A DNA stretch of 6,316 nt. It comes from Gammaproteobacteria bacterium (lineage in GTDB: Bacteria; Pseudomonadota; Gammaproteobacteria; Nitrococcales; Nitrococcaceae). The stretch is from positions 1 through 6,316 of the forward strand of contig JAGXLT010000060.1 in assembly GCA_018334525.1 (NCBI GenBank), in the 5' to 3' direction. The notes under the pieces are model-generated. The model saw nothing but the letters and a program-made list of their open reading frames with translations, made no database searches and was not told the origin of the DNA. Below are positions 1-6,316 of this stretch, in pieces (the first letter of the stretch is position 1; every line of letters starts with the position of its first letter). The position numbers and the translations under genes were made by a program.

Positions 1-62
1 GGAAAGTCTAGATTATATGACGTTTCTTTGATGATTATCTAGTCAATTTTAAAGAGGGTAAT
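1..62 (+). promoter_or_regulatory. AT-rich leader and RBS of the H-NS-family gene
   Basis: This AT-rich stretch precedes the H-NS-like gene. A good Shine-Dalgarno sequence, GAGGG at 54-58, sits 4 bases before the ATG at 63. TATATG at 14-19 could be a -10 box, but its -35 would fall outside the window, so the promoter is not established. GATTAT occurs twice in direct orientation (11-16 and 33-38, 22 bases apart), and CTAG occurs at 8-11 and 39-42. AT-rich repeats of this sort could serve H-NS autoregulation, but that is only inference. Confidence 0.4.
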
Positions 63-374
63 ATGGATCTTTCGAATTACAGCATTGAGCAGCTTGAGCA
101 GATTAAAAGAGATATTGATAAAGAAATTGCTGGTCGTAGAAAAGAAAATGCGAAACGTGCGCAACAGGAACTTAAGAAAGTTGCTGAGTCGTATGGTTTC
201 AACTTAGCCGAACTGGTTGGTGGCACACCAGTGCGTGCGCGCAAGAAAGTTGCGGCGCAGTTTCAAAATCCGAACGATTCGAGCCAGACTTGGACGGGGC
301 GTGGTCGTAAGCCGGCTTGGGTGAAAGCATGGGAAGCGACGGGTCGGTCAATCGAAGATTTGCGGATTTCGTAA
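63..374 (+). CDS. H-NS family nucleoid-associated DNA-binding protein
   Basis: This 103-residue protein is complete and of usual length for the H-NS/StpA/HvrA-like family. Residues 5-45 or so form a charged, heptad-like helical region (EQLEQIKRDIDKEI) expected to dimerise or oligomerise. The C-terminal half carries the hallmark DNA-binding loop TWTGRGRKPAW at 76-86, in which the R-G-R core (80-82) is the part that inserts into the minor groove of AT-rich DNA in this family. A basic linker (RARKK, 58-62) joins the two domains. Such proteins bind and silence AT-rich genes in the nucleoid. The ATG at 63 is supported by GAGGG at 54-58. The gene converges on pncB, with 12 bases between stop codons and no clear terminator in the gap. 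The family call is firm, but the exact paralogue (H-NS itself or an accessory homologue) cannot be told. Confidence 0.93.
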   Translation: MDLSNYSIEQLEQIKRDIDKEIAGRRKENAKRAQQELKKVAESYGFNLAELVGGTPVRARKKVAAQFQNPNDSSQTWTGRGRKPAWVKAWEATGRSIEDLRIS

Positions 375-386
375 TTAAGGCAGTTC

Positions 387-1757
387 CTAATCGGCGGTTG
401 CCCGCTCTTTCAGTTCGGCCTGCATTTTTTGCAGTTCACCGGAGAGTTTGACAGGGTAAACCGTCGATTGGGATTTTAGCGTCTGTAGGAATTTCGGTAA
501 CCCCTGAATCGCCGTTGCGCACCGATTTCGTGCTGCGTCTAATGTCAGTTCGGTGGAATGCTCGGGTATGACTTTGCCATTGCGCATTAACGGGGCAATG
601 AGCGCTTCTCCGTCATGTATCTCATGACTTAGCGCGATCAGATCTTCTTCTAAATAACCATGTGCATTTTTGCGCCGAAAGATCTGTTTTTGGCCGGGCA
701 GATCAGTTTTTCCCTCGGCATGCTTGCCCCGGGGCTTTCCGTTGAAGTAATGAAGCTTGTAAGCAGAATCAAGAAACGGTGCATCGGCCGAGGTGTCGAC
801 ATTGGACCCGACCCCGATTCCATCGATGGGTGCGCCATCAGCAATTAGCTCTGCAATTCTATGCTCATCAAGGCCACCGCTAACAATAATACGCGTATCG
901 GTCAGACCACCAGCATCGAGAATTTGACGTGCTTTTCGGGCATTGGCGGCTAAATTTCCGCTATCGATCCGTACGCCGTGAATGGTGATTCCGTCTGCGG
1001 CAAGGCGCGGAGCGAGTTCAACAACGCGTCTGGCGCCTCGCTCTACGTTGTAAGTGTCGATAAGAAGGACGACGTTATCCGGATGGCTTCTGGCAAACCG
1101 CTCAAAAGCCTGATCTTCATTGTCATGCGCCAGAATAAAAGCATGCGCCATCGTCCCGGCAGGTGGAATGTTATACCGAGCACTGCCTAAACAGGTGGCA
1201 GTGGAAGTGAAACCTGCCAGGTAACATGAGCGAGCAGCCCATAAGCCTGCCTCCCCTCCATGTGCTCTGCGCATTCCAAAATCAACGATCGGTGTTCCTT
1301 GCGCGGCGAGCTGGCAGCGGGCGGCTTTACTAGCGATTAACGTCTGGTAGTGAATGATATTCATTAGCCGCGACTCGATGAATTGAGCCTCTGGTAGCGG
1401 CGCGATAATTTGGATTAGAGGCTCCTCTGGAAATGCAATTTCCCCCTCAGAGATGGCATTCATATCTCCGGTAAACCGAAAAGTCGCCATTTGATCGATA
1501 AAAGCCTGAGAGAAAAGGCCTGTTTGTTTCATCCAATCGAGCTCGTGCGGCTTGAATTGCAGATTTTCAAGCCAGTCAGCAGCGGTTTCCATGCCCGCGG
1601 CCACGAAGAAGTGACGGTTGGGCGTTTTTCTCATAAAAAGCTCGAACACGGATTCACCGGTCATTCCATGCTCATAATAGGTCTGCAGCATGGTGAGCTC
1701 GTAGAGATCGGTCAGCAGTGGAGACTGCTCAAGATTGAACATTTTCTGTTGGGTCAT
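387..1757 (-). CDS. pncB: Nicotinate phosphoribosyltransferase, long type
   Basis: The protein has 456 residues and is complete. It is predicted to join nicotinate to PRPP, with ATP hydrolysis, giving nicotinate mononucleotide in the cytoplasmic Preiss-Handler route of NAD salvage. Visible motifs are an N-terminal LLTDLYELTM (14-23), DFGMRRAHG (159-167), GTMAH (201-205, with H205 at the place of the phosphorylated histidine of the Salmonella/E. coli enzyme), RIDSGNL (263-269), SGGLDE (293-298) and IGVGSNV (314-320) for phosphate binding. The length and N-terminal motif fit the longer putative NAPRTase subgroup (TIGR01513-like) rather than the roughly 400-residue E. coli PncB. The start at 1757 lies 4 bases after the yadH stop, with only a weak GAGAAG upstream, so translational coupling is likely. 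A second in-frame ATG at codon 6 is an alternative start. It is the last gene of a yadG-yadH-pncB unit. Confidence 0.92.
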   Translation of the reverse strand: MTQQKMFNLEQSPLLTDLYELTMLQTYYEHGMTGESVFELFMRKTPNRHFFVAAGMETAADWLENLQFKPHELDWMKQTGLFSQAFIDQMATFRFTGDMNAISEGEIAFPEEPLIQIIAPLPEAQFIESRLMNIIHYQTLIASKAARCQLAAQGTPIVDFGMRRAHGGEAGLWAARSCYLAGFTSTATCLGSARYNIPPAGTMAHAFILAHDNEDQAFERFARSHPDNVVLLIDTYNVERGARRVVELAPRLAADGITIHGVRIDSGNLAANARKARQILDAGGLTDTRIIVSGGLDEHRIAELIADGAPIDGIGVGSNVDTSADAPFLDSAYKLHYFNGKPRGKHAEGKTDLPGQKQIFRRKNAHGYLEEDLIALSHEIHDGEALIAPLMRNGKVIPEHSTELTLDAARNRCATAIQGLPKFLQTLKSQSTVYPVKLSGELQKMQAELKERATAD

Positions 1758-1761
1758 GTGC

Positions 1762-2553
1762 TTAGCTTCTCAGCCCGGTTCCGTGGCGCAAAAGCCACAA
1801 GCTAAAGGCGGTGCCTGCCGTGATGAAACCCAGGATCAGAATGTAAGCGGTGGCAAGTGGAATATCGGACTGCCCGAGAATGCCATATCGAAACGCATTA
1901 ACCATATACAAAATCGGGTTTGCCATAGAGAGACGGGCCCAGAAATCAGGAAGCATCGACAGCGAATAAAATACGCCTCCCAAATAGGTGAGGGGCGTTA
2001 AGATGAAGGTTGGAACGATCGCGATATCATCAAATTTTCGTGCAAAGACGCCATTAATAAATCCGCCGAGCGAAAAAAGAACGGCCGTTAAAAAAACAAC
2101 CGAAATGGTGATTGGAATGCTGTGGATTTTTAAATCAGCAAAAAAGGTGGCGATAATGGTTACGATCAGTCCGGTAAAGAGTCCGCGTCCCACACCTCCG
2201 GCGACATAACCGGCCAATATGACGTAGTTGGGCGTTGGCGAGACCAATAATTCCTCAATATGGCGCTGAAATTTCGCACCAAAAAAAGAGGAAACCACAT
2301 TGGTGTAGGCATTAGTAATGACTGACATCATAATGATGCCCGGAGCGATAAACTCCATGAAACTAAAACCATCCATCGGGCCGACTCGCGAGCCGATAAG
2401 GCTGCCAAAAATTACAAAATACAGTGTCATTGTGATGGCTGGCGGTACAAGCGTCTGGAGCCAAATTCGCAGATAGCGATGCGTTTCCTTGCCAACAAGG
2501 GTTCGCAATGCGATCAGCGTCTGACGAGAGTAGGCGGGATAAAACCCTGCCAT
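1762..2553 (-). CDS. yadH: ABC-2 type transporter permease, YadH-like
   Basis: This inner-membrane permease of 263 residues is predicted to pair with the adjacent YadG-like ATPase as an exporter. The substrate is unknown. About six hydrophobic segments are visible, near residues 33-52, 66-85, 110-138, 146-169, 178-197 and 232-254. Conserved YadH-type stretches include QTLVPPAITMTLYF (33-46), FFGAKFQRHIEELLVSP (90-106, a likely cytoplasmic coupling region) and PTFILTPLTYLGGVFY (181-196). The end GTGLRS resembles E. coli YadH. The reading frame is open to an ATG at 2613, but those 20 extra codons overlap yadG and look nothing like the family. The ATG at 2553 has an AGGAGG site 9 bases upstream and gives the family length (E. 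coli YadH is about 256). Its start follows the yadG stop by one base (TGATATG), implying coupled translation. Confidence 0.94.
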   Translation of the reverse strand: MAGFYPAYSRQTLIALRTLVGKETHRYLRIWLQTLVPPAITMTLYFVIFGSLIGSRVGPMDGFSFMEFIAPGIIMMSVITNAYTNVVSSFFGAKFQRHIEELLVSPTPNYVILAGYVAGGVGRGLFTGLIVTIIATFFADLKIHSIPITISVVFLTAVLFSLGGFINGVFARKFDDIAIVPTFILTPLTYLGGVFYSLSMLPDFWARLSMANPILYMVNAFRYGILGQSDIPLATAYILILGFITAGTAFSLWLLRHGTGLRS

Positions 2554-2554
2554 A

Positions 2555-3487
2555 TCAGCTGGCCTCCTGCGTTGGCTTGGTTCGGCCAAGCGTACGAATG
2601 AACAGTTCTTCAAGGCGGTTTGATTTGTTCTTCATGCTTGTTACAGAGACGCCGCTCTCACTCAGTCGGGCGAATAGGTCAGTCAGTGTCTGATTGCCTC
2701 GTACTTCCACTTCAATGGTGCGTTCATCAATCGGAGTTACCGGGAAATCACCGAGTGTTGGTATTTCCTGCAGTGGTTTGCCGATATCCAGTAAAAAGCT
2801 CTGACTCTTAAGCTTGGCCAGCAAAGAGCGAGTATCGGTATTCTCAATAATCTCGCCGCCATCAATAATACCAATATTACGACAAAGCGTTTCAGCCTCT
2901 TCAAGGTAGTGCGTCGTCAGAATAATCGTAGTGCCCCGCTCGTTTAAGTCTCTGAGGAAGGTCCACATTGAGCGCCGCAGCTCGATATCTACCCCGGCGG
3001 TGGGTTCATCAAGAATCAACAGCCGCGGCTCGTGAATCAATGCTCGAGCGATCATTAGACGGCGCTTCATGCCGCCGGACAGTGTCCGCGAGTTTGCGTT
3101 TCGTTTGTCCCAGAGATCGAGCTCGCGAAGGTACTGTTCCGCTCGACGTTCTGCGACCGAATGTTCAACGCCGTAAAAGCCTGCCTGATTCAATACAATC
3201 TGGCTGACCGTTTCAAATTGATTGAAATTAAACTCCTGAGGGACTAAGCCAAGATTGGATTTAGCCTCCCAAGGTGATTTCAGGATATCGTGACCGAACA
3301 CGCTTACCTGTCCCGAGGTAGGGCGCACCAATGAGGTAACGATGCCGATGATGGTCGTTTTGCCGGCCCCATTCGGACCCAGGAGGCCGTAGAAATCCCC
3401 GGGTGTGACCTCTAAGTCAACGTCCTTTAAGGCGACGACCCCACCATCGTAGGTTTTATTAAGCTGGCGCAGAGAAAGCGCATTCAT
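2555..3487 (-). CDS. yadG: ABC transporter ATP-binding protein, YadG-like
   Basis: This 310-residue protein is close to the length of E. coli YadG (308). It is the cytoplasmic ATPase that would drive the YadH-like permease encoded next to it. All nucleotide-binding motifs are intact: Walker A GPNGAGKT (37-44), Q-loop at Q84 (LVPQEFNFN), signature LSGGMKRR (136-143), Walker B LLILDE (156-161, catalytic E161), D-loop PTAGVD (162-167) and switch histidine H193 (TTHYLEEAE). A C-terminal region after about residue 215 ends in NRLEELFIRTL, as in YadG. The transported substrate is not known for this pair, and sequence alone does not reveal it. The ATG at 3487 has no convincing Shine-Dalgarno, and the bases before it (TTCGGTTCCAAAATC) are poor. 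No nearby alternative start fits, because MNALSLRQLNKTYDGG already aligns with the family N-terminus. It is the first gene of the yadG-yadH-pncB unit, divergent from carA. Confidence 0.95.
   Translation of the reverse strand: MNALSLRQLNKTYDGGVVALKDVDLEVTPGDFYGLLGPNGAGKTTIIGIVTSLVRPTSGQVSVFGHDILKSPWEAKSNLGLVPQEFNFNQFETVSQIVLNQAGFYGVEHSVAERRAEQYLRELDLWDKRNANSRTLSGGMKRRLMIARALIHEPRLLILDEPTAGVDIELRRSMWTFLRDLNERGTTIILTTHYLEEAETLCRNIGIIDGGEIIENTDTRSLLAKLKSQSFLLDIGKPLQEIPTLGDFPVTPIDERTIEVEVRGNQTLTDLFARLSESGVSVTSMKNKSNRLEELFIRTLGRTKPTQEAS
2563..2568 (-). promoter_or_regulatory. Ribosome binding site of yadH
   Basis: On the - strand this reads AGGAGG, a full consensus Shine-Dalgarno. It lies 9 bases before the ATG at 2553 and inside the last codons of yadG. 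It decides the permease start in favour of 2553 over the upstream in-frame ATG at 2613. Confidence 0.85.
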
Positions 3488-3495
3488 GATTTTGG

Positions 3496-3522
3496 AACCG
3501 AAAAACCGTAACGGTATCGGTT
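3496..3522. repeat. Nested inverted repeat, possible operator
   Basis: An inner perfect palindrome ACCGT-A-ACGGT lies at 3505-3515. It is flanked by an outer pair AACCG (3496-3500) and CGGTT (3518-3522), with unequal spacers of 4 and 2 bases. The CCG/CGG core therefore occurs four times, with a further GCCGGT at 3525-3530. It lies 9 to 35 bases upstream of the yadG start and overlaps the weak yadG promoter candidate. It resembles a dimer-binding operator, but I recognise no known regulator consensus. Confidence 0.4.
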
Positions 3523-3540
3523 TAGCCGGTGATAGTGCAA
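3511..3540 (-). promoter_or_regulatory. Weak candidate promoter of yadG-yadH-pncB
   Basis: On the - strand TTGCAC (3540-3535) is followed after 18 bases by TACCGT (3516-3511). The -35 is fair (TTGCAC against TTGACA). The -10 keeps only T1, A2 and T6. The -10 overlaps the inverted repeat at 3496-3522. The position, about 24 bases before the start codon, is sensible for the operon promoter, but the match is weak. Confidence 0.25.
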
Positions 3541-3545
3541 GTTGC

Positions 3546-3574
3546 TCGACATAATTACAGCCGGGGCGTAAACT
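3546..3574 (+). promoter_or_regulatory. Sigma70-type promoter of carAB
   Basis: TCGACA (3546-3551, five of six to TTGACA) is separated by exactly 17 bases from TAAACT (3569-3574, four of six to TATAAT). The predicted start of transcription is G3581 or G3582, giving a transcript that begins GGUUUU or GUUUU. It is the best promoter seen in the region between yadG and carA. No ArgR box or other known operator was recognised beside it. Confidence 0.55.
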
Positions 3575-3586
3575 CAGAGCGGTTTT

Positions 3587-3634
3587 ATGTATGACGGGAG
3601 GGCTCCCCGGGACCCCTCCCGTTTTTGTGGGTAA
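3587..3634 (+). CDS. Possible carAB leader peptide, frame A (15 codons)
   Basis: ATG at 3587, ending with TAA at 3632-3634, would encode [15 protein letters not shown]. It spans the whole terminator hairpin. The ATG lies only 5 or 6 bases from the predicted transcript start, so any initiation would be nearly leaderless, and no Shine-Dalgarno is available within the transcript. A ribosome here would cover the 5' arm of the hairpin. It may be a chance ORF, and nothing but position supports it. Confidence 0.2.
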   Translation: MYDGRAPRDPSRFCG

Positions 3635-3638
3635 GTAA
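3591..3638 (+). CDS. Possible carAB leader peptide, frame B (15 codons)
   Basis: ATG at 3591, ending with TAA at 3636-3638, would encode [15 protein letters not shown]. It also spans the hairpin, and its stop codon overlaps the carA Shine-Dalgarno sequence (3637-3642), which would allow coupling to carA translation. It competes with the frame A ORF that starts 4 bases earlier. The transcript contains no evident ribosome binding site for it, so confidence is low. Confidence 0.2.
   Translation: MTGGLPGTPPVFVGK
3594..3626 (+). terminator. Intrinsic terminator in the carAB leader, probable attenuator
   Basis: A 9-bp perfect stem, ACGGGAGGG (3594-3602) with CCCTCCCGT (3614-3622), is mostly G-C and is followed directly by a run of T (3622-3626). 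The 11-base loop can itself pair as TCC (3604-3606) with GGA (3610-3612) across a single C/C mismatch, lengthening the hairpin. The T run is on the + strand only, so the terminator acts toward carA, 23 bases before its GTG. The nearest upstream + strand gene ends at 374 and the intervening genes run the other way. The terminator therefore most likely controls read-through from the carAB promoter. Confidence 0.75.
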
Positions 3639-3642
3639 GGGG
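3637..3642 (+). promoter_or_regulatory. Ribosome binding site of carA
   Basis: AAGGGG lies 7 bases before the GTG at 3650 and supports this non-ATG start. The preceding T extends the match to TAAGG, complementary to the 16S rRNA tail. The site is just downstream of the leader terminator and outside its stem, so the hairpin would regulate by termination rather than by hiding this site. Confidence 0.75.
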
Positions 3643-3649
3643 TTATAGC

Positions 3650-4795
3650 GTGAAGAATAGCGCTTTTCTCGCTCTTGAGGACGGATCAGTGTTTTACGGC
3701 ACTGCTCTGGGTGCGAGCGGTTCGACGTTGGGCGAAGTCTGCTTTAACACGGCAATGACAGGCTATCAGGAAATTTGCACAGACCCCTCGTACTTCGGGC
3801 AGATTGTGACGCTAACGTATCCGCACATCGGAAATACCGGGGTTACTCAGCTTGATGAAGAAGCCAATGGGCCACAGTTATCCGGCTTGGTTATCAGGGA
3901 TTTGCCGTTACGGGTGAGTAACTGGCGCGCCACCGAGTCATTATCCGCGTACCTTGAGCGCCATGGCGTAGTTGGAATAGCGGATATCGATACACGACGC
4001 CTGACTCGGTTGCTTCGCGAAAAAGGCGCGCAGAGAGGTTGCATTGTTGCCGACGGCTCGATGAGTACGACAGATGCCGTCGAGAAAGCCTCGGATCATC
4101 CCGATTTGACCGGTCGCGATCTGGTGCAATCGGTAACGACTCAATCCCAATACGAATGGCGGACGGGGACATGGGCGCTCGAGCATGCCGAACAAGAGGC
4201 TGCTGAGAAAGCCGACACTGAATTGCCCTGGCATGTGGTTGCTTACGATTTTGGCGTTAAGCGCAACATTCTGCGGATGCTGGTTGATCAGGGGTGTCGG
4301 GTCACGGTGGTGCCGGCATCGACATCTGCCGAAGCGGTATTCGCCCTCAAGCCTGACGGTGTGTTTCTGTCGAACGGTCCGGGTGACCCTGAGCCGCTTG
4401 ATTATGCTATTGCAGCGACAAAGCAGTTTTTGGCAGAGGGTCTGCCGGTATTTGGAATCTGTCTTGGCCACCAGTTGCTCGGCCTGGCGGCAGGCGCCAG
4501 TACGTTAAAGATGAAGTTTGGGCATCACGGCGCCAACCATCCCGTGTTTGATAGTGATTCGGGGCGGGTCATGATTTCTAGTCAGAACCATGGCTTTGCG
4601 GTAGATGCCGGTACATTGCCCGCGAATGTGCGCGTGATGAGTCATTCATTATTTGACGGGTCGCTGCAGGGAATGGAGTTAACCGACAGGCCTGCACTCA
4701 GCTTTCAGGGGCACCCCGAGGCCAGCCCGGGGCCGCATGATGTTGCGCCGCTTTTCTCTCACTTTATTCAACTGATGGCCGCCCACAAGGGTTAG
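3650..4795 (+). CDS. carA: Carbamoyl phosphate synthetase small (glutaminase) subunit
   Basis: This 381-residue subunit (E. coli CarA has 382) hydrolyses glutamine and passes ammonia to the large subunit CarB, which makes carbamoyl phosphate for pyrimidine and arginine synthesis. The N-terminal CarA domain runs over about residues 1-150 ([17 protein letters not shown] at 32-48). The class I glutamine amidotransferase domain begins near 192. Its catalytic triad is intact: C271 in [10 protein letters not shown], with H355 and E357 in [15 protein letters not shown] precedes it. The start is GTG at 3650, chosen because it gives the family length and has AAGGGG 7 bases upstream. The gene ends with tandem stop codons TAGTAG (4793-4798), and carB starts 6 bases after the first stop. 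A promoter and a terminator-like attenuator precede the gene. Many gammaproteobacteria have dapB upstream of carA; here a divergent yadG is found instead. Confidence 0.97.
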   Translation: MKNSAFLALEDGSVFYGTALGASGSTLGEVCFNTAMTGYQEICTDPSYFGQIVTLTYPHIGNTGVTQLDEEANGPQLSGLVIRDLPLRVSNWRATESLSAYLERHGVVGIADIDTRRLTRLLREKGAQRGCIVADGSMSTTDAVEKASDHPDLTGRDLVQSVTTQSQYEWRTGTWALEHAEQEAAEKADTELPWHVVAYDFGVKRNILRMLVDQGCRVTVVPASTSAEAVFALKPDGVFLSNGPGDPEPLDYAIAATKQFLAEGLPVFGICLGHQLLGLAAGASTLKMKFGHHGANHPVFDSDSGRVMISSQNHGFAVDAGTLPANVRVMSHSLFDGSLQGMELTDRPALSFQGHPEASPGPHDVAPLFSHFIQLMAAHKG

Positions 4796-4801
4796 TAGAG
4801 C

Positions 4802-6316
4802 ATGCCAAAGCGTACAGATATAAAAACGGTACTCATTATTGGGGCCGGGCCGATTGTGATCGGTCAGGCCTGTGAGTTTGATTACTCCGGCGCTCAGGCC
4901 TGCAAGGCGTTGCGTGAAGAGGGGTATCGGGTGGTGTTGGTTAATTCCAACCCGGCCACCATCATGACCGACCCTGATACAGCGGACGCTGTCTATGTCG
5001 AGCCGATTACCTGGCAGGTCGTAGCGCAGATCATTGCGCATGAAAAGCCGGATGTTGTGCTGCCAACGATGGGCGGGCAGACCGCGCTGAACTGTGCCCT
5101 CGATCTTGAGCGGCATGGTGTGCTGGCTGAGCATGGCGTTGAGATGATCGGTGCGACCAAAGAAGCCATTAATATGGCCGAAGATCGAGAAGCCTTTCGT
5201 CAGGCGATGTCCCGCATTGGCCTGGATACGCCACGCGCGTTGATCGCGCACACCCTGGATGAAGCGAAGACCGCGCAGGCAAGCATTGGCTTTCCGACAA
5301 TCATTCGGCCGTCTTTTACACTCGGTGGCAGTGGCGGAGGTATTGCCTACAACTACGAAGAATTCATCGAGATTTGTGAGCGGGGCTTAGACCTTTCGCC
5401 AACAAATGAGCTGTTGATTGAAGAATCAGTGCTTGGATGGAAAGAATTTGAGATGGAGGTGGTTCGGGATAAAGCCGATAACGCCATCATCATTTGCGCC
5501 ATAGAAAATCTTGATCCCATGGGTGTGCACACGGGCGACTCAATTACCGTGGCACCGGCGCAAACGCTAACAGATAAAGAATATCAGATTATGCGTAATG
5601 CCTCGCTGGCGGTATTACGGGAAATTGGCGTCGAGACCGGTGGGTCGAATGTGCAGTTTGCGATTAATCCGGAAAACGGCCGATTAATTGTTATTGAGAT
5701 GAATCCGCGCGTTTCGCGATCCTCCGCGCTTGCGTCTAAGGCAACGGGGTTCCCTATTGCCAAGGTGGCCGCAAAGCTGGCAGTTGGTTTTACGCTCGAT
5801 GAGCTGCGTAATGAAATTACCGGTGGACTAACGCCGGCATCATTTGAGCCGAGTATCGATTATGTCGTTACCAAAATACCGCGGTTTACCTTTGAAAAAT
5901 TCAGCCTGGCAAAGCCGGTTTTAACCACACAGATGAAATCGGTAGGCGAGGCGATGGCCATTGGTCGCACCTTCCAGGAGTCACTGCAAAAGGCATTGCG
6001 CGGCCTGGAAAATGGACTTGAGGGGCTGGACCCGCGGTTGGACCCGTCAGACCCTAAGTCGGTTGATCGATTGGTTCAGGAATTGCGGCAGCCCGGGCCT
6101 GAGCGCCTCCTTTGGGTGGCAGATGGATTTCGTGCAGGCCTCGATTTAGATGCCGTGTTTGGGCATACCTGGATTGACCCGTGGTTTTTAGCTCAAATTG
6201 AAGACTTGATTCAGCGTGAGCAGGCGCTGGTTAAGTCAGGCGTCTCGTCAATTGATGAGGCTGCGATGCGTCAGCTCAAGCGGAAAGGGTTTTCTGATGC
6301 GCGCATCGCGCGCGTC
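4802..6316 (+). CDS. carB: Carbamoyl phosphate synthetase large subunit, N-terminal part (cut by window end)
   Basis: The frame is open from ATG 4802 to the last base, 505 codons of an expected 1070 or so, so the C-terminal half lies outside the window. The visible part holds the carboxyphosphate-forming ATP-grasp half (about 1-400) and the start of the oligomerisation domain. Residues known from E. coli CarB are present at identical numbers: R129, R169 (IIRPSF), E215, Q285, E299, N301 and R303 ([11 protein letters not shown]). The start matches the family N-terminus ([22 protein letters not shown]). Only 6 bases separate it from the carA stop. AAGGG at 4788-4792, inside the end of carA, is the best ribosome binding site at a spacing of about 10, so coupling to carA translation is likely. 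The allosteric domain that binds UMP, IMP and ornithine in E. coli is not in view. Confidence 0.97.
   Translation, partial: MPKRTDIKTVLIIGAGPIVIGQACEFDYSGAQACKALREEGYRVVLVNSNPATIMTDPDTADAVYVEPITWQVVAQIIAHEKPDVVLPTMGGQTALNCALDLERHGVLAEHGVEMIGATKEAINMAEDREAFRQAMSRIGLDTPRALIAHTLDEAKTAQASIGFPTIIRPSFTLGGSGGGIAYNYEEFIEICERGLDLSPTNELLIEESVLGWKEFEMEVVRDKADNAIIICAIENLDPMGVHTGDSITVAPAQTLTDKEYQIMRNASLAVLREIGVETGGSNVQFAINPENGRLIVIEMNPRVSRSSALASKATGFPIAKVAAKLAVGFTLDELRNEITGGLTPASFEPSIDYVVTKIPRFTFEKFSLAKPVLTTQMKSVGEAMAIGRTFQESLQKALRGLENGLEGLDPRLDPSDPKSVDRLVQELRQPGPERLLWVADGFRAGLDLDAVFGHTWIDPWFLAQIEDLIQREQALVKSGVSSIDEAAMRQLKRKGFSDARIARV

Noticed and set aside
63..374. H-NS-like gene as a mark of a genomic island
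   Set aside because: No integrase, tRNA, flanking repeat or phage gene is present, and the neighbours are core metabolic genes.
394..410. Hairpin GCGG-TTGC-CCGC followed by TCTTT, as a terminator for the H-NS-like gene
   Set aside because: A 4-bp stem with an interrupted, short T stretch inside pncB is too weak to call a terminator.
2554..2613. Upstream ATG extension of yadH by 20 codons
   Set aside because: It overlaps yadG out of frame, looks unlike the family, and is bettered by the ATG at 2553 with AGGAGG.
3488..3649. Riboswitch or ArgR-box control of carAB
   Set aside because: The predicted leader is too short for a known aptamer, and no ArgR-type TGAAT/ATTCA half-sites were seen in the gap.
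3941..4471. 176-residue open frame on the - strand inside carA
   Set aside because: It is wholly antisense to carA, whose catalytic motifs are unmistakable, and its translation shows no family motif. It is a shadow frame.
4679..5251. 190-residue open frame on the - strand across the carA-carB junction
   Set aside because: It is antisense to two well-supported genes, and its translation has no recognisable domain. It is a shadow frame.

Overview
The window looks like ordinary chromosomal DNA from a gammaproteobacterium. The ABC pair reads as close homologues of Escherichia coli YadG and YadH, and CarA and CarB match the E. coli enzymes almost residue for residue at the catalytic positions. 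The species cannot be settled from this sequence. There are no RNA genes, insertion sequences, CRISPR repeats or phage genes. Base composition is mixed (roughly half G+C by eye), apart from an AT-rich patch in the first 62 bases.

Layout. (1) A short AT-rich leader and a complete 103-residue H-NS-family nucleoid protein lie on the + strand (63-374). (2) A tightly packed three-gene unit on the - strand runs toward it: yadG (ABC ATPase, 3487-2555), yadH (ABC-2 permease, 2553-1762) and pncB (long-type nicotinate phosphoribosyltransferase, 1757-387). The gaps are 1 and 4 bases, so it is very probably one operon. It converges on the H-NS gene, with 12 bases between the two stop codons. (3) A 162-base divergent control region (3488-3649) separates yadG from carA. 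(4) carA (GTG start, complete) and carB (first 505 codons, cut by the window end) encode the two subunits of glutamine-dependent carbamoyl phosphate synthetase, which supplies carbamoyl phosphate for pyrimidines and arginine.

The most interesting part is the carAB leader. A sigma70-like promoter (TCGACA, 17-base spacer, TAAACT) is followed by a predicted transcript start of the form GGUUUU. Two overlapping 15-codon ORFs and a strong intrinsic terminator (9-bp stem, U run) then occur before the carA ribosome binding site. No + strand gene lies upstream for over 3 kb, so the terminator probably acts as an attenuator of carAB. The G-plus-T-run start resembles UTP-sensitive reiterative start sites of E. 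coli pyrimidine genes. This is inference from sequence layout.

No wholly new system is visible. The other points worth checking are the linkage of a NAD-salvage enzyme to an export ABC pair and a nested inverted repeat over the possible yadG promoter.
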